DNA of 64,000 nucleotides from Nostoc sp. JL33 (GTDB lineage Bacteria; Cyanobacteriota; Cyanobacteriia; Cyanobacteriales; Nostocaceae). Numbering within the stretch: the stretch's first letter is position 1; each line of letters starts with the position of its first letter. The position numbers and the translations under genes were made by a program. The stretch lies in NCBI RefSeq assembly GCF_017114985.1, contig NZ_JABXKP010000039.1, positions 128,263 through 192,262 on the forward strand. Direction: 5' to 3'. This document shows, one piece after another, positions 51,958 through 61,478 of this stretch. The notes under the pieces are model-generated. The model was not told the origin of the DNA. It did no database searches and saw only the letters and a list, made by a program, of their open reading frames with translations.

Positions 51958-53400
51958 CTAGTAGGCACCTTCTTTTTTCAAAACTACCATAAAAGTTTTG
52001 AGGAGAATTTCAAAGTCTAACCCAAGCGACCAATTTTCAATGTAGTTAAGATCAAGATTAATTACTTGTTCAAAATCTAAAATATCCGAGCGACCTGAGA
52101 CTTGCCAAAGACCTGTAATACCAGGTAAAACTTCATGTCGGATAAAATGATGTTCAGAAAACTTATCCACATCTCTAGTAGGTAAAGGGCGAGGTCCTAC
52201 TATACTCATTTCTCCAAAAATAACATTAAAGAGTTGAGGTAATTCGTCTAAGCTGTAACGTCGAAGGAATTTTCCAACACGGGTAATGCGAGGATCGTCT
52301 TTAATTTTAAAGATAATCCCATCTTTCGTTTCATTTAATGCTTCTAATTCTTTCTGTAATTTTTCCGCATCAGACCTCATAGTGCGGAATTTCCATACTT
52401 TAAACTGTTGCCCATGTAAACCTATACGGGTTTGCCTGTAAAATACTGTGCCGGGAGAGTCCAGTTTGATAGCTATAGCTATAGCTATATAAATAGGGAA
52501 TGATAACATTACAAATAAAGTTGCGAAGCAAAAATCACAACTGCGCTTTATCCAAAAATCTTTACCTGTAAGTATCGGACAATCCAGACTCAGGCAAGGC
52601 ATTCCTCCTATTTTATTAAATTCTACGTTTTTATAAATTGGTTTTAATTCCATCGGCAAAATATGTACTTGGATGCCAGATGCTTGAAATAACCAGCATA
52701 AAAACATTCTATTTTTTAGAGCATCCCAAGATATAAAAACTTCTGTCACTCCTAATTCATTAAGTTGCTTCAATGTTTGTTGACGTTGATATCTGTCTAA
52801 TGATTTAGCATTCGCCGTTCCAGATACGATGTAGTGTTTTTCTTTTTTTATAAAGCTAGAAATCTGCTCATGATCTTGGGGATCACAAATAATGAATACT
52901 GAAGATCGAACTATTTTTTTCTGTTTACGCAGATATTCAAGAGTAAGATTTACAGCATATCTACCAGTACAAATAAATAATATACTCAACAACCAAGATA
53001 ATAAGATTAATCTTGGACGTGTAATATCAACAACTGGTTTATACAAACAAGAAACAAGGAGTATTAATCCATGAGCGAAAGTTAGCGATTTGATAATATT
53101 GAAATAGTCATAGCGTTTTTGACCTTCTCGATAAATACCTTCGACAGCTAGCGATCCTATTTGAATCCCAATAGTTATTAAAATCGGGAAATAATAACTC
53201 GGTATATACCAAGTAAAATCCCCATAAGAAGATTGATATCCAGCTACAACCCAAGCTAAGAATAAAAGAGTATAGTCTACTAAAAACAATGTTGTTAATC
53301 TCAACCACCATGAACCCTTGCGTACCCTGACAAATGCAGATGCACGTAAATCCAAAGGCACTTCACTGAATTTATTTGTTGTAATGCTTTGATTACTCAT
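51958..53400 (-). CDS. priming sugar transferase (undecaprenyl-phosphate hexose-1-phosphate transferase)
   Basis: This 480-residue polyprenyl glycosylphosphotransferase has an N-terminal domain of four to five transmembrane helices (about 30-140), a Rossmann-like CoA-binding-type segment, one helix (about 280-300), then the catalytic bacterial sugar transferase domain. This holds GTVFYRQTRIGLHGQQFKVW, FRTMRSDAEKLQ, RITRVGKFLRRYSLDELPQL, MSIVGPRPLPTRDVD and PGITGLWQVSGRSD. It starts each repeat unit by moving a sugar phosphate to undecaprenyl phosphate. ATG 53400 is preferred over an upstream GTG at 53412. It is first in the minus-strand series. Confidence 0.93.
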   Translation of the reverse strand: MSNQSITTNKFSEVPLDLRASAFVRVRKGSWWLRLTTLFLVDYTLLFLAWVVAGYQSSYGDFTWYIPSYYFPILITIGIQIGSLAVEGIYREGQKRYDYFNIIKSLTFAHGLILLVSCLYKPVVDITRPRLILLSWLLSILFICTGRYAVNLTLEYLRKQKKIVRSSVFIICDPQDHEQISSFIKKEKHYIVSGTANAKSLDRYQRQQTLKQLNELGVTEVFISWDALKNRMFLCWLFQASGIQVHILPMELKPIYKNVEFNKIGGMPCLSLDCPILTGKDFWIKRSCDFCFATLFVMLSFPIYIAIAIAIKLDSPGTVFYRQTRIGLHGQQFKVWKFRTMRSDAEKLQKELEALNETKDGIIFKIKDDPRITRVGKFLRRYSLDELPQLFNVIFGEMSIVGPRPLPTRDVDKFSEHHFIRHEVLPGITGLWQVSGRSDILDFEQVINLDLNYIENWSLGLDFEILLKTFMVVLKKEGAY

Positions 53401-53462
53401 AGTTAGTAACACTTGGTGTAGTTAAAATTTGGTGCAAACTTATATAAGATAAGTGGGGTATC

Positions 53463-53669
53463 TCACATTTTTATTTCAAAGAAACCTGTCCTTTGTAGTC
53501 TACTCTTAAGCATTTTCTTCGGAGTAACTTTAAGTTCTTGTTCAAAAGCATCTTCCAGGTCCGGTTTGAGTGTGGTTACTACCCAGATACTTAGCTTTTC
53601 TTCGTGGGTAGAATTCAGTTTAGTCTGGAAATTTTGAGCTTTGATGCCAAAGAAGCATTTGTTGGTGAG
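53463..53669 (-). pseudogene. open stretch without a start codon, possible gene remnant
   Basis: From the stop at 53670-53672 to TGA at 53463-53465 the frame is open for 68 codons. It has protein-like composition, including QNFQTKLNSTHEEKLSIWVV and TTLKPDLEDAFEQELKVTPK followed by a basic KMLKSRLQRTGFFEIKM. No ATG, GTG or TTG occurs near its beginning. I do not recognise the family. It may be the 3' end of a lost gene before the sugar transferase. Confidence 0.3.
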
Positions 53670-54003
53670 TTAACTTCTAGTTGAATAGAATTCCTGACAT
53701 TAATCATTAATAATTAAGCAGGTCAGGTAAAAATATTAGGATTTTTAAGGTGCGTAATACATGAACTAAATTACTACAGTTCTATTGCAGAGTTCGCTTC
53801 TATGGGACAATTATATTTGTTCCGAAATTATTCTAACATCTTTACTTAGAATAGTTCAGTTTTGCTTAGAAGCTTCTCTGTTTCTTTACGCATAATTACT
53901 GATTAACAAAACTTACACACACAACATATAACGAAATGCATCAAAAAGTTGATTATTGTTACAAAACTTTACCTTACGAATTTTCCGTTAGACCTCTATC
54001 AAT

Positions 54004-54078
54004 AAGCTGAGACTATTGATAATCAGCTTGATCAACTCAAAACCTTGCCTACCAAGGCTTGTATCTTAACAGGCAAGG
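54004..54078. other. two hairpins in the long gap before the NRPS gene
   Basis: AAGCTGA/TCAGCTT (54004-54010 / 54023-54029) and CCTTGCCT/AGGCAAGG (54043-54050 / 54071-54078, followed by ATTTTAGG) are stem-loops. The surrounding 53670-55162 stretch is AT-rich. It holds a repeated 21-mer (54085-54105) and one 43-codon ATG frame (54600-54731) without recognisable features; no convincing gene is seen. Confidence 0.5.
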
Positions 54079-55162
54079 ATTTTAGGACTTTTGTGTACAC
54101 CGTAGCTAGTAGGGGAAGGGGCTGGGGGTTTAAGTTTTTGATTAATCAACTGATGCTCTAGATTACATTCTGGAGGGTAAGTACCCGATATTAATTCTGA
54201 TGTTGTTAAGTTTTTAAAGCGCCAAAAGGGCAATTACCTTACCGACGGGGCTGTATCAACTAGAAGACAGAAGTTACAGAAATGAAGCCCACCCACCTAG
54301 GTTTCCGAAGTTCGCGTAATTTTTCAATAATAAAATAATATTATGACTTTACATTAATTTTATATATAAGGAAACAAAATGAAGATTCGGTAAGAATTAT
54401 TTTTTCGTTTAGTGGATTTTATTAAAAAAGGATAATGTACTTTTATGATGGCTTGATTACAATCAAACACAAATTTATTTTTGAACTAAGCATGAGGTGT
54501 TAAATATAATGCTTGTTTTTTGTTGGCTAAAATCAATAGTTAATCCTTTGGGTTTAATTACGGTTTAGAGTTTTAATCGAGAAAGTATCGGGTAAAAGTA
54601 TGGAAATCAGGAAGTTAAAGATAAATCAATTAGGCAGCTTTTTGAACACACAAAAGTGGCGTTTGCTGACCAATTTGCGCCTAAATAGTTTAAAATTTAA
54701 CCTGATTTTGCGGCCCAAAAATGATTCGTAAATAGTGAAAACCCAGATAGAGTAAACAATTTATCTCTTTCAGAAAAAATAAATATAGGAATTTTGTAAA
54801 TTGCGATGTACTTAGTAAATACAATCAGCTTGGTTATCTCCATTTCAAGCCTCTTGAATAGCTGACTATAATTATCATCAACCTCTGCTCAATTCTGAAA
54901 TGAAGGTCTTGGTAATAGTCAAAAATTAGACACTAAGTTTTGAGTTTGGTAAATTTTATTATATTGGCATATGAGAGTTAGTGGGATTTCTCTCATCTTC
55001 TATAGATTGGGGACTGTATTTGCTCACATCCCTTTTGTCTAAACTTTAGTTGAAGTGCTTTGATATTTAATTGTTATCAAAGTGCGATTGTACTAAACAC
55101 GATCGCTACCTTGCTGTGGATGACTGCGGACGGTTGATACCACCGAATTTATATAGAAGAAA

Positions 55163-58100
55163 ATGCAAATAAATAATAGCCAGACTTCAGAATATAAGCC
55201 AAATATTCCGTTAGATACCTTAACTCAGATCATTGGCGCTCAAGTTTTACAGCAATGGAATGACACCCAAGCACTTGATCATCAGGATTTGTGCATCCAT
55301 CAGATGTTTGAGATGCAAGTTGAGCGATCGCCCCAAGCGATTGCTGTAGTATTTGAAAATACACAACTTACTTATCGGCAGTTAAACCAACGGGCTAATC
55401 AACTAGCGCACCACTTACGTACTTTAGGCGTTGGGCCGGAAGTACTTGTAGGCATTTGCCTAGATCGCTCCTTGGAGATGATCATCGGACTGCTGGCAAT
55501 TCTCAAAGCTGGAGGTGCTTATGTGCCCTTAGATCCAGCATATCCTTCAGAGCGTTTAGCCTTCATCTTGTCAGACACCCAGACACCAGTGTTGTTAACT
55601 CAAGAAAAATTGGTGAAGAACTTACCCCCGCATCAGGCGCAAGTAATTTGTCTGGACTCAAACTGGCAAGGGAATATCCGAAACAGTCAAGAAAATCCTG
55701 TAAATGAGACGACGACTGATAATCTCATCTACGTAATCTACACATCTGGCTCTACAGGACAGCCCAAGGGTGTAATGATCCCTCACCGGGGGATCTGCAA
55801 TGAACTCCACTGGAAGCAAACAACCTTTGGATTAACTGCGGTAGACAAAGTTTTACTGACTATTTCTTTTAGCTTCGACCCCTCAGTGTGGCAGATATTC
55901 TGGCCATTGTGCTTCGGGGGGCAATTGTTCATGGCTCGCCCTGGTGGACATCAAGATACTGCCTACCTTGTGAAGGTGATTACTGAGCAGCAAATCACTG
56001 TATTAGGCTTAGTGCCTTCCATGCTCCGTGTCTTACTGGAAGAGAAGGGAATTGAAAATTGTCAGCTCAGGCACATTACCTGCGGTGGTGAAGCTTTACC
56101 TGGCGAACTCATAGAACGCTTTTATGCCCAACTTAATTTGGACAATGTTCTGCATAATTGCTATGGGCCAACAGAAGCTTCCATTGATACCACTTTCTGG
56201 AGTTGCCAGCGCGGCACTAATTACGCCTTTGCTCCCATTGGTCGCCCCATTACTAATGCAGAGATTCACATCCTCGATGAAAATTTGCAGGCTGTGCCTG
56301 TTGGTGAATCAGGTGAACTGCACATTGGCGGTATTGGTCTAGCGCGAGGTTATCTGAACCGTCCAGAATTGACCATAGAGAAATTCATTTTCAACCCTTT
56401 TAGCTCTGAACTTGGGGCACGTCTTTACAAAACTGGGGACTTAGCACGTTATTTAAATGATGGTAATATCGAGTTCCTTGGTCGCATTGACCACCAAGTA
56501 AAAGTACGTGGCTTCCGAATTGAATTAGGAGAAATTGAAGCCATTTTAGGTCAACATCCGGCACTGACACAGGCTCTAGTCATAGCTAGAGAGGATATTG
56601 TTGGTGACAAGCAACTCGTGGCATATGTTGTTGCCAGTCCAGAGCAAATTCCTAGCCAGGTTGAATTGCGTCGCTTTTTAGAAACTCGGCTACCTGAATA
56701 CATGGTGCCTAGTTTCTTTGTATTTTTAGACACCCTACCATTAAATCCCAACGGTAAAATAGACCGCCGCGCCTTGCCTGCACCGGATACATTTACTCTT
56801 GGGCTGTCAACTAAGTTTGTTGCACCTCAGAATTCGACAGAAGAAGTCTTAGCTAGCATCTGGGCGAAAGTTTTGCGTCTGGAACAAGTAGGCATCCACG
56901 ACAATTTTTTTGAATTGGGAGGTCATTCACTGCTGGCGACTCAAGTCATGTCTAGGATTCGCCAAGTGTTTCGGATAGAAATACCCCTGCAACTGTTATT
57001 TGAGAATCCCACGATCGCTACTTTAGCTGAAGCGTTCGCCCAAAAACAGACTCAAGAAGATGATCCCCAAAATCAGACTATTCCCCAACTAGCCAACCGG
57101 GAGTCAGCCCCTTTATCCTTTGCCCAGCAGCGAGTATGGTTTTTGGAGCAGTTGCAACCCAACAGCCGAGCATATATCGTCTCGAATGCACAGCGCTTAA
57201 CGGGTAAGTTAAATGCGGGTATATTGCAACAGTCACTAGATGCGATCGTCGTCGATCACGAGGCACTGCGAACAAACTTTATTAGATCACTTGATGGTAA
57301 TCCCATACAAGTAATTGGCACGCCTCGGTCAGTGGAACTGAAAATTATTCAGGTAACACCAAAGCAAACGGAATATCTCCTAAATCAAGAGGCGCAACGC
57401 CCCTTCAACTTAGAATCTGACTTGATGCTGCGAGCTACTTTGCTCCAGGTAGACCAAGAGGAGCATATACTCCTGTTGGTCATGCACCACATCGCCTCAG
57501 ATGGCTGGTCAATAGGCATTCTCTGGCAGCAGTTAGCAGCCGTTTATCAAGCCTTTTTGAGCGGGAAGCCGAACCCCCTGGCAAAATTGCCCATTCAGTA
57601 TGCCGATTTTGCTGTCTGGCAACACCAATGGCTATCGGGTGAGGTACTTTCGCGCCAAATCAACTACTGGAAAACCCAGTTAGCAGGTGCTAATACTGTA
57701 TTAGAATTACCAACCGACCGACCACGCCCACCAATCCAAACTTACCAGGGAACAGTGCAATCCCTGATGCTACCCCAAACCCTGAGTGCATCGCTAAAAG
57801 AACTCTCGCATCAGCAAGGTGTCACCCTATTCATGACATTGCTGGCGGCTTTTGGGACAATATTGCACCGCTACACTGGGCAAGAAGACATTCTCATCGG
57901 TTCTCCGATCGCTGGTCGCAACCAAGTTGAAACCGAAGGGTTGATTGGGTTCTTTGTCAATACCCTAGCCATACGCACTAATTTTTCAGGCAACCCAAGT
58001 TTCCGGCAGTTACTTACTCAAATTCGAGAAGTAACATTAAAAGCTTATGCCCACCAAGACCTGCCCTTCGAGAAGCTAGTAGAAGAATTACAGCCAGAAC

Positions 58101-61078
58101 GAAATCTCAGCCACTCACCGCTATTTCAGGTAATGTTTGCCTTCCACAATACCCCAAGCGAACTCTGGGAACTTCCGGGATTGACCATTACTCCTTTAGA
58201 AGTGCATAGCGGTGCTGCAAAGTTCGATCTTACCCTCGACCTGGAAGAAACTTCAGCCGGGATCAAAGGTGGAATTGAATACAACACAGACTTATTCGAT
58301 GCGGCAACGATCGCTCGAATGGTAGGGCATTTCCAAACTTTACTTGAAGGGATCGTCGCCAATCCAGAACAGCAGATTTCAGATTTACCTCTGTTAACAG
58401 CAGCCGAACAGCATCAGCTACTAGTAGAGTGGAATAATACCCAAACTGACTACGATTTATCTCAATGTCTGCACCAGTTATTTGAAGCGCAGGTAGAGAA
58501 AACACCAGATGCGATCGCTGTAAAATTTGCCGACAAGCACCTTACATATCATCAGCTTAATTGTCGCGCCAATCAGCTAGCACACCACTTGCAAACTTGT
58601 GGAGTCCAGCCAGATGTACTCGTAGCCATTTGTGTTGAGCGTTCCTTAGAAATGGTTGTGGGATTGTTAGGGATTCTGAAAGCTGGCGGCGCTTATGTCC
58701 CTCTTGATCCGGAATATCCTCAAGAGCGTCTAGCATATATGCTAGAAGATTGTCAAGCCCCAGTGCTGTTAACCCAAAAGAGTTTAGTTGATCATCTGCC
58801 TACAAATACCGAAAAAATTTGTTTAGATACCGACTGGGAAACAATCTCACAACAAAGCCAAAGCAATCCCAATTCAAATGTCAAGCCTCTGGATCTAGCT
58901 TATGTAATTTACACCTCTGGTTCCACCGGCAAACCAAAAGGCGCGATGAACAGCCATCGAGGAATTTGCAATCGCTTACTGTGGATGCAAGACGCTTACA
59001 AACTAACTGAAACTGATCGCGTTCTGCAAAAAACGCCTTTTAGTTTCGACGTTTCCGTTTGGGAGTTTTTCTGGCCGCTATTGACAGGGGCGCGTTTAGT
59101 GATGGCTCAACCAGGCGGACAACGAGATGCGACTTACTTAATCAACACCATCGTCCAAGAGGAAATTACAACACTGCATTTTGTCCCCTCCATGTTGCAG
59201 ATATTTCTAGAAACCAAAGGACTAGAACGTTGTCAATCTTTAAAACGGGTGTTTTGTAGTGGAGAAGCCTTACCAGTTGACCTCCAGGAGCGGTTTTTTC
59301 AGCCAATGGGATGTGAACTACACAACCTTTATGGCCCTACCGAAGCGGCAATTGATGTCACATTTTGGCAGTGTCAAAAAGAGAGCAACTTAAAAAGTGT
59401 ACCGATTGGGAGAGCGATCGCTAACACTCAACTTTATATCCTCGACTCCCATTTACAAGCAGTTCCCTTGGGTGCGATCGGCGAACTTTATATTGGTGGT
59501 ATCGGAGTTGCTAGAGGCTATCTTAACCGTCCAGACTTAACAGCCGAGCGATTTATTTCCCATCCCTTTAAGGAAGGCGAAAAACTTTACAAAACTGGAG
59601 ACTTAGCCCGCTATCTTGACGATGGCAACATTGAATACATCGGTAGAATTGATCATCAGGTAAAAATTCGTGGTTTCCGCATCGAACTTGGAGAAATTGA
59701 AACTTTCCTAGCAGAACACCCTGCTATACAGCAAACTGTTGTCACAGCTATTGATAATCCAGAAAACCAGCGACTAGTCGCCTACATCGTACCTCAGCCA
59801 GAACAGACACCAAGCACAGACGAACTGCGCCACTTCCTCAAACAGAAACTGCCAGAATATATGGTGCCTAGTGCTTTCGTTTTACTAGATACCGTACCCC
59901 TAACCCCCAACGGCAAAATCGACCGCCGCGCTTTACCAGCACCAGACTCAACAAGGCTTGATTCAGAAAACACCTATGTGGCTCCCCGTGATCAATTAGA
60001 ATTCCAGCTGACCAAAATTTGGTCAGAAATTTTAGGTGTCCAGCCTATCGGCATCAGGGACAACTTCTTTGAGCTAGGAGGACACTCCATATTAGCGGTA
60101 AAACTGTTTTGGCAAATTGAGAAGACATTTAATAAAAATCTGCCTCTGGCGATTTTGTTCCAGTCAGGGACTGTAGAGGCTCTAGCCAAAATAATCTCCC
60201 AAGAAAAAGATTTAGCAAGAAACTTGGCTTTAGGAAATACCTTAGACAAATCAAAATCTAGCTGGTCATCCCTGGTAGAAATTCAACCCAATGGTTCCAA
60301 GCCACCTTTTTTCTGTATTCACGGACTGGGTGGAGAAGTCTTGTGTTTCCGGGAATTGGCACTGCATCTGGGGTCAGACCAACCATTCTACGGACTACAG
60401 CCACAAGCGCTAGATGGAAAACACCCTTTCCATACGCGGATTGAAGATATGGCAACTCACTACATTCAAGAAATTCAGACGCTTCAGCCCAATGGGCCTT
60501 ATTTTCTGGGAGGTTATTCTTTTGGGGGTATAGTTGCTTTCGAGATGGCTCGGCAACTCCAAGAGCAAGGCGAAGAAGTTGGTATTCTAGCTATAGTTGA
60601 TAGTTGTCGTCCAGGTTATAGCTGGCGGGCATCATTTCTGAAGCGAATTTTTTTGCATTTAAATAATATTATTCAAGAAGGGCCTATCTACCTTTGGCAA
60701 AAGTCTGGAGAATGGAGCTATTGGCGTAAGCAGCATCTCCAAAATAGATATAAACGTTACTTGGAAGGGGTACTTCATTTACCTGAAACTGACAAGCACT
60801 TAAAGATTATAGATACTAACACTCAAGCCATCAGTGAATATATCTTTTCACCTTACCTTGGTCGAGCTATCCTCTTGCGGACAGAGGATAAAAATCGCAG
60901 CGAAGCTATAGGCACTCGATACGATCCTCAATTCGGCTGGGGCGACCTAGTGGCTGGAGGATTAGATATCCATTACCTTCCTGGTTCTCACCTTGAGCTA
61001 CTTAAGGAACCCCATGTACAGGTGTTAGCTGAAATATTGAGAAATTGCTTAACGCAGGCACAGTCTCCAAAGAATTAA
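55163..61078 (+). CDS. two-module nonribosomal peptide synthetase with terminal thioesterase
   Basis: This is 1971 residues in the order A1 (about 45-540), PCP1 (ELGGHSLLATQV, about 583), C (SFAQQRVWFLEQ about 652; HHIASDGWS about 775), A2 (about 1110-1600), PCP2 (ELGGHSILAVK, about 1636) and TE (FFCIHGLGGE about 1717; GGYSFGG about 1783; catalytic His in PGSHLEL). All core motifs are complete. The A2 pocket reads DVWHFSLIDK, the known serine-type code; A1 reads DPWGTGCIDK, which I cannot assign. With no starter C domain, module 1 loads the first residue, so the product is X-Ser, released, cyclised or oligomerised by the TE. No tailoring enzyme, transporter or phosphopantetheinyl transferase is adjacent. 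Confidence 0.93.
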   Translation: MQINNSQTSEYKPNIPLDTLTQIIGAQVLQQWNDTQALDHQDLCIHQMFEMQVERSPQAIAVVFENTQLTYRQLNQRANQLAHHLRTLGVGPEVLVGICLDRSLEMIIGLLAILKAGGAYVPLDPAYPSERLAFILSDTQTPVLLTQEKLVKNLPPHQAQVICLDSNWQGNIRNSQENPVNETTTDNLIYVIYTSGSTGQPKGVMIPHRGICNELHWKQTTFGLTAVDKVLLTISFSFDPSVWQIFWPLCFGGQLFMARPGGHQDTAYLVKVITEQQITVLGLVPSMLRVLLEEKGIENCQLRHITCGGEALPGELIERFYAQLNLDNVLHNCYGPTEASIDTTFWSCQRGTNYAFAPIGRPITNAEIHILDENLQAVPVGESGELHIGGIGLARGYLNRPELTIEKFIFNPFSSELGARLYKTGDLARYLNDGNIEFLGRIDHQVKVRGFRIELGEIEAILGQHPALTQALVIAREDIVGDKQLVAYVVASPEQIPSQVELRRFLETRLPEYMVPSFFVFLDTLPLNPNGKIDRRALPAPDTFTLGLSTKFVAPQNSTEEVLASIWAKVLRLEQVGIHDNFFELGGHSLLATQVMSRIRQVFRIEIPLQLLFENPTIATLAEAFAQKQTQEDDPQNQTIPQLANRESAPLSFAQQRVWFLEQLQPNSRAYIVSNAQRLTGKLNAGILQQSLDAIVVDHEALRTNFIRSLDGNPIQVIGTPRSVELKIIQVTPKQTEYLLNQEAQRPFNLESDLMLRATLLQVDQEEHILLLVMHHIASDGWSIGILWQQLAAVYQAFLSGKPNPLAKLPIQYADFAVWQHQWLSGEVLSRQINYWKTQLAGANTVLELPTDRPRPPIQTYQGTVQSLMLPQTLSASLKELSHQQGVTLFMTLLAAFGTILHRYTGQEDILIGSPIAGRNQVETEGLIGFFVNTLAIRTNFSGNPSFRQLLTQIREVTLKAYAHQDLPFEKLVEELQPERNLSHSPLFQVMFAFHNTPSELWELPGLTITPLEVHSGAAKFDLTLDLEETSAGIKGGIEYNTDLFDAATIARMVGHFQTLLEGIVANPEQQISDLPLLTAAEQHQLLVEWNNTQTDYDLSQCLHQLFEAQVEKTPDAIAVKFADKHLTYHQLNCRANQLAHHLQTCGVQPDVLVAICVERSLEMVVGLLGILKAGGAYVPLDPEYPQERLAYMLEDCQAPVLLTQKSLVDHLPTNTEKICLDTDWETISQQSQSNPNSNVKPLDLAYVIYTSGSTGKPKGAMNSHRGICNRLLWMQDAYKLTETDRVLQKTPFSFDVSVWEFFWPLLTGARLVMAQPGGQRDATYLINTIVQEEITTLHFVPSMLQIFLETKGLERCQSLKRVFCSGEALPVDLQERFFQPMGCELHNLYGPTEAAIDVTFWQCQKESNLKSVPIGRAIANTQLYILDSHLQAVPLGAIGELYIGGIGVARGYLNRPDLTAERFISHPFKEGEKLYKTGDLARYLDDGNIEYIGRIDHQVKIRGFRIELGEIETFLAEHPAIQQTVVTAIDNPENQRLVAYIVPQPEQTPSTDELRHFLKQKLPEYMVPSAFVLLDTVPLTPNGKIDRRALPAPDSTRLDSENTYVAPRDQLEFQLTKIWSEILGVQPIGIRDNFFELGGHSILAVKLFWQIEKTFNKNLPLAILFQSGTVEALAKIISQEKDLARNLALGNTLDKSKSSWSSLVEIQPNGSKPPFFCIHGLGGEVLCFRELALHLGSDQPFYGLQPQALDGKHPFHTRIEDMATHYIQEIQTLQPNGPYFLGGYSFGGIVAFEMARQLQEQGEEVGILAIVDSCRPGYSWRASFLKRIFLHLNNIIQEGPIYLWQKSGEWSYWRKQHLQNRYKRYLEGVLHLPETDKHLKIIDTNTQAISEYIFSPYLGRAILLRTEDKNRSEAIGTRYDPQFGWGDLVAGGLDIHYLPGSHLELLKEPHVQVLAEILRNCLTQAQSPKN

Positions 61079-61261
61079 CGCTACGAGCGTCACCCGAAGG
61101 GTATCAACTCAGCACAGCTAGCTGGGTAGTTTTGCCATTTCTGAGTCTAAAAAACAATTGAGAGAATAATCGAAAAATGCTTGCTAGTGGTAATTAGGAT
61201 GAGATAATTACTCTGTGGAACTGGAATACTGATGTAGCGGTTCTCGCTTGAGTGAAGTACA

Positions 61262-61304
61262 AGAACCCCACCCCCAACCCCTCCCCGCTAGCGAGGAGGG
61301 GCTA
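61262..61304. repeat. CCCCACCCCCAACCCC-type repeat
   Basis: GAACCCCACCCCCAACCCCT then CCCCGCTAGCGAGGAGGGG includes a CCCC-GCTAGC-GAGGAGGGG fold-back. It is the same type as at 1105-1173 and 22226-22260. The 61079-61478 gap shows no gene. Confidence 0.75.
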
Positions 61305-61478
61305 TGATCTACATCATCTGATAGTCGAATAATCAAAAGACCTGACCGATTTAATAATGCGATGAATCTTGCTAGTGTCACAGATTGAACAGAGGTAATT
61401 ATTGTGGCACTGAAAGCTCGAATGACTGTCGTTTTGAGATTTTAAGTTGGTAAGCAATCCCTAATCCACGATCTACTG

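Noticed and set aside
38556-61078. Treating the polysaccharide locus and NRPS as one biosynthetic cluster
   Set aside because: They are separated by 1.7 kb, transcribed divergently, and share no linking enzyme such as an aminoacyl-sugar transferase.
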